From the NCBI GenBank assembly GCA_009801015.1, contig VHZZ01013715.1, positions 9,591 to 38,096 of the forward strand: a stretch of DNA of 28,506 nt, in the 5' to 3' direction. Positions 26,807-28,506 of this stretch are shown here, in pieces. Within the stretch, counting starts at the first letter, position 1. Each line of letters opens with the position of its first letter. The position numbers and the translations under genes were made by a program. The stretch comes from Silene noctiflora. Taxonomy: Eukaryota; Streptophyta; Magnoliopsida; Caryophyllales; Caryophyllaceae. The notes below the pieces were generated by a model. That model was not told the origin of the DNA. It saw nothing but the letters and a program-made list of their open reading frames with translations, and searched no databases.

Positions 26807-28111
26807 TGTAATACACCGGTTTTGTGCACTTCGGGATACTCGGCCGAGTGAGGGCTACTCGACCGAGTATCCAGTTGGGATTTGATATCAGTGGTCTGTG
26901 TGATGAGGAATCAGACGAGTGTGGCTTACTCGGTCGAGTCGCTCGTACTCGACCGAGTGTCCGGTCCGTTTCGGGTGTTTTCCACGATTGATATAAAATA
27001 GAACATGAAGCAGTAATCATTTATCTTTTATTCTAAAAACTCTTCTCAAACACTTTTACACTAAAAGCAACGTAAGAACTGCTTCACCTTTATTTTCTAT
27101 CAATCCAAGGCTTAGTTAATCGTTGTTGGAGATCTTTACATCATTATTCTTATAATCAATCGGGTAAGTTATCGATCCAGTCCTTTTATGATTTATGGGG
27201 TAATTGTATGAAACCTTAATTAGAGTAATTGGGGGGTTTTGTGATTTTTTTGTGCTTAGGCAATTGGTTGATTGTTTGATTATATTTTAGGAGGAGATTT
27301 CATAGAGGTACCTTTCCGACTTCTTGCTGTGATTTCCCGGATTGCTTATCAGGTAAGGTTTCCCTACTCAGTTGTCTGTAGAATATTGTATGATTAATTT
27401 GACGATCTTTGTACTGTTATGATGTGTATATGTTACGGTTGTTGTATGTTGTGGATGGTGGTGGTGGTTGGTTGTTGGTGTTGGAGTTGGTTGGTTTGTG
27501 AGCCATTGTGAGAGGTGGTCTCACCCCCATTGTCCGCCTCTTGTGTTCTCTCAGCGTAAGGGGGATGTACACATTAAGTAACTGGGTTCGCTCTGCGGAG
27601 CGGGGATTTTGGTGGTAAGGCTGTGGTCCCCACTGGCAGGGTTACACACCTCGGTGTGTAGTCAGTTTGGTTGTGATGGAGATAGGAGGTGGAGGTTACT
27701 AGTTATTTTGGATGTTGGTTTATGCATTATATTGTATATTATTGTACAGGTTACTGACCCCGTGTTTTTTTTTTTCAAAACTGTGGTGATCCGTTCGAGG
27801 ATGGTGAGCAATTGGTCTAGCAGGTGATGATGATTTTCATAGTTGTTGTTGACGCAGGATGGCAGGGGCAGTGTCATCACCATTTTTGTAATCTTAGCTT
27901 CCGCTTATGCTAGTTTTGTTGTCACAGTTAGATTTTTGGTTTGGATTTTGTATTGGCACGTTTTGCAGTTGTAATCTTTCAATATGTTAAACTTTATATT
28001 TGTTTCATTATGGTTTCTATGATGTTCGCTACCTCGGGTAACCGAGATGGTAGCATCCCTATATTCGGAGATAGTCCTTGGTAAGGTGCCTCGGGGTATG
28101 GGGGTGTTACA
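26807..28111 (+). mobile_element. Complete 3' LTR, plus strand (1305 bp)
   Basis: It begins TGTAATACACCGG after the polypurine tract and ends GGGGGTGTTACA, so the termini are inverted (TGTAA.AC / GT.TTACA). Four ACTCGNNCGAGT motifs lie near the start. It is the same family as the interrupted minus-strand LTR at 4143-7514, so two copies of one family lie in opposite orientation about 20 kb apart. A T11 run lies at about 27765. No gene is present; the small frames inside are not protein-like. Confidence 0.8.
26838..26958. repeat. ACTCGNNCGAGT palindrome cluster (right LTR)
   Basis: Four copies: ACTCGGCCGAGT at 26838-26849 (perfect palindrome), ACTCGACCGAGT at 26857-26868 and 26947-26958, and ACTCGGTCGAGT at 26928-26939. 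The centres vary while the ACTCG/CGAGT arms are kept. Confidence 0.85.
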
Positions 28112-28506
28112 CTATGTATTTGGTGAAGGGAGGGAAGGAAGAAGGAGTCCATATTTGCTTATTGTGTTAGTCATTAGGGAGAGTTACACCAAGTTCTTTC
28201 TTTATATTGATTTCTTGCATCCTAAGTGTTCGTTGAAGTGCCTCTCTAGCAAATTTTATACCCTTTGTTAATGTTCATCACTTTCTCATATGAAAACCCG
28301 TTTTTATGTCAACCCTTGTTTTGTTCATTGTGCATACTCATTGTTTGTGATTAGTAGTCTTAATTGTTGAGTCATAACTGTCATTAGTGCTTTAATTAGT
28401 GGTTGTCTAACAGTCAAAAATCGAGTCTTGGCTAAAGGTCCTTCCTTTGGGTTCGACCCTAACTTGCCACTTTATTACCTTGTTGTTAGAAGTTAGTTAC
28501 GTTTAT
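28112..28506 (+). other. Probable retroelement flank, no gene
   Basis: The end of the window contains CTTTGGGTTCGACCCTAACT and nearby TTGTTGTTAGAAGTTAG, which resemble leader or LTR sequence of other plant Ty3 elements. This is a resemblance from memory only; no primer site or LTR end is visible before the window stops. Confidence 0.3.

Noticed and set aside
28450-28475. GGGTTCGACCC, like a tRNA T-arm or B box
   Set aside because: No acceptor stem, anticodon arm or A box fits around it; it is better explained as retroelement leader.

Overview
This is a plant nuclear genomic window, AT-rich and gene-poor. It has spliced genes with plant-type GT/AG junctions and several classes of plant transposable element. 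A clear ZEITLUPE/ADAGIO-type LOV/F-box/Kelch gene places it in a flowering plant, most likely a eudicot. The style of the LTR and MITE families makes me lean to Caryophyllales, but that rests on memory of repeat families and is weak. An 860-base run of N (14109-14968) shows a scaffolded assembly.

Layout. (1) 1-7514 is nested LTR-retrotransposon DNA. A minus-strand Athila-like Ty3 element (decayed gag about 541-2005, tRNA-Asp-type primer binding site 2121-2140, 5' LTR 2147-4098) sits about 45 bp inside a second minus-strand element. That second element has a tRNA-iMet-type primer binding site at 4128-4139 and a 5' LTR starting at 7514. The LTR is itself interrupted by a third, plus-strand LTR (about 4183-6611), which carries a large inverted repeat. 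(2) 7515-9604 shows no gene. (3) 9605-12943, minus strand: a three-exon gene for a 140-residue proline-rich protein of unknown function. One MITE lies in intron 1, and another in intron 2. (4) 13214-15134: nested DNA transposons around the assembly gap. (5) 15138-17466: AT-rich repeats and the 3' flank of the next gene. (6) 17467-24952, minus strand: the ZEITLUPE-like blue-light receptor gene, two coding exons separated by a 5.6-kb repeat-rich intron that splits the codon of the photoactive LOV cysteine. (7) 25466-26186: a hAT-type element with a perfect 8-bp target duplication, about 0.5 kb upstream of the ZEITLUPE start codon. (8) 26195-28111: the 3' end and intact 3' LTR (1305 bp) of the same LTR family seen in minus orientation at the left of the window. 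(9) 28112-28506: probably more retroelement sequence.

The two genes are both on the minus strand and are not obviously related in function. The ZEITLUPE-like protein should be an SCF E3 ligase receptor for clock proteins. No bacterial-type operon, CRISPR array or defence system is present. The most unusual structure is in the repeats: clusters of short palindromes with different sequences in three retroelement sequences, a 280-bp-arm inverted repeat, and a MITE insertion whose empty site is preserved elsewhere in the window. All splice sites and alignments were read by eye, with no search or transcript support.
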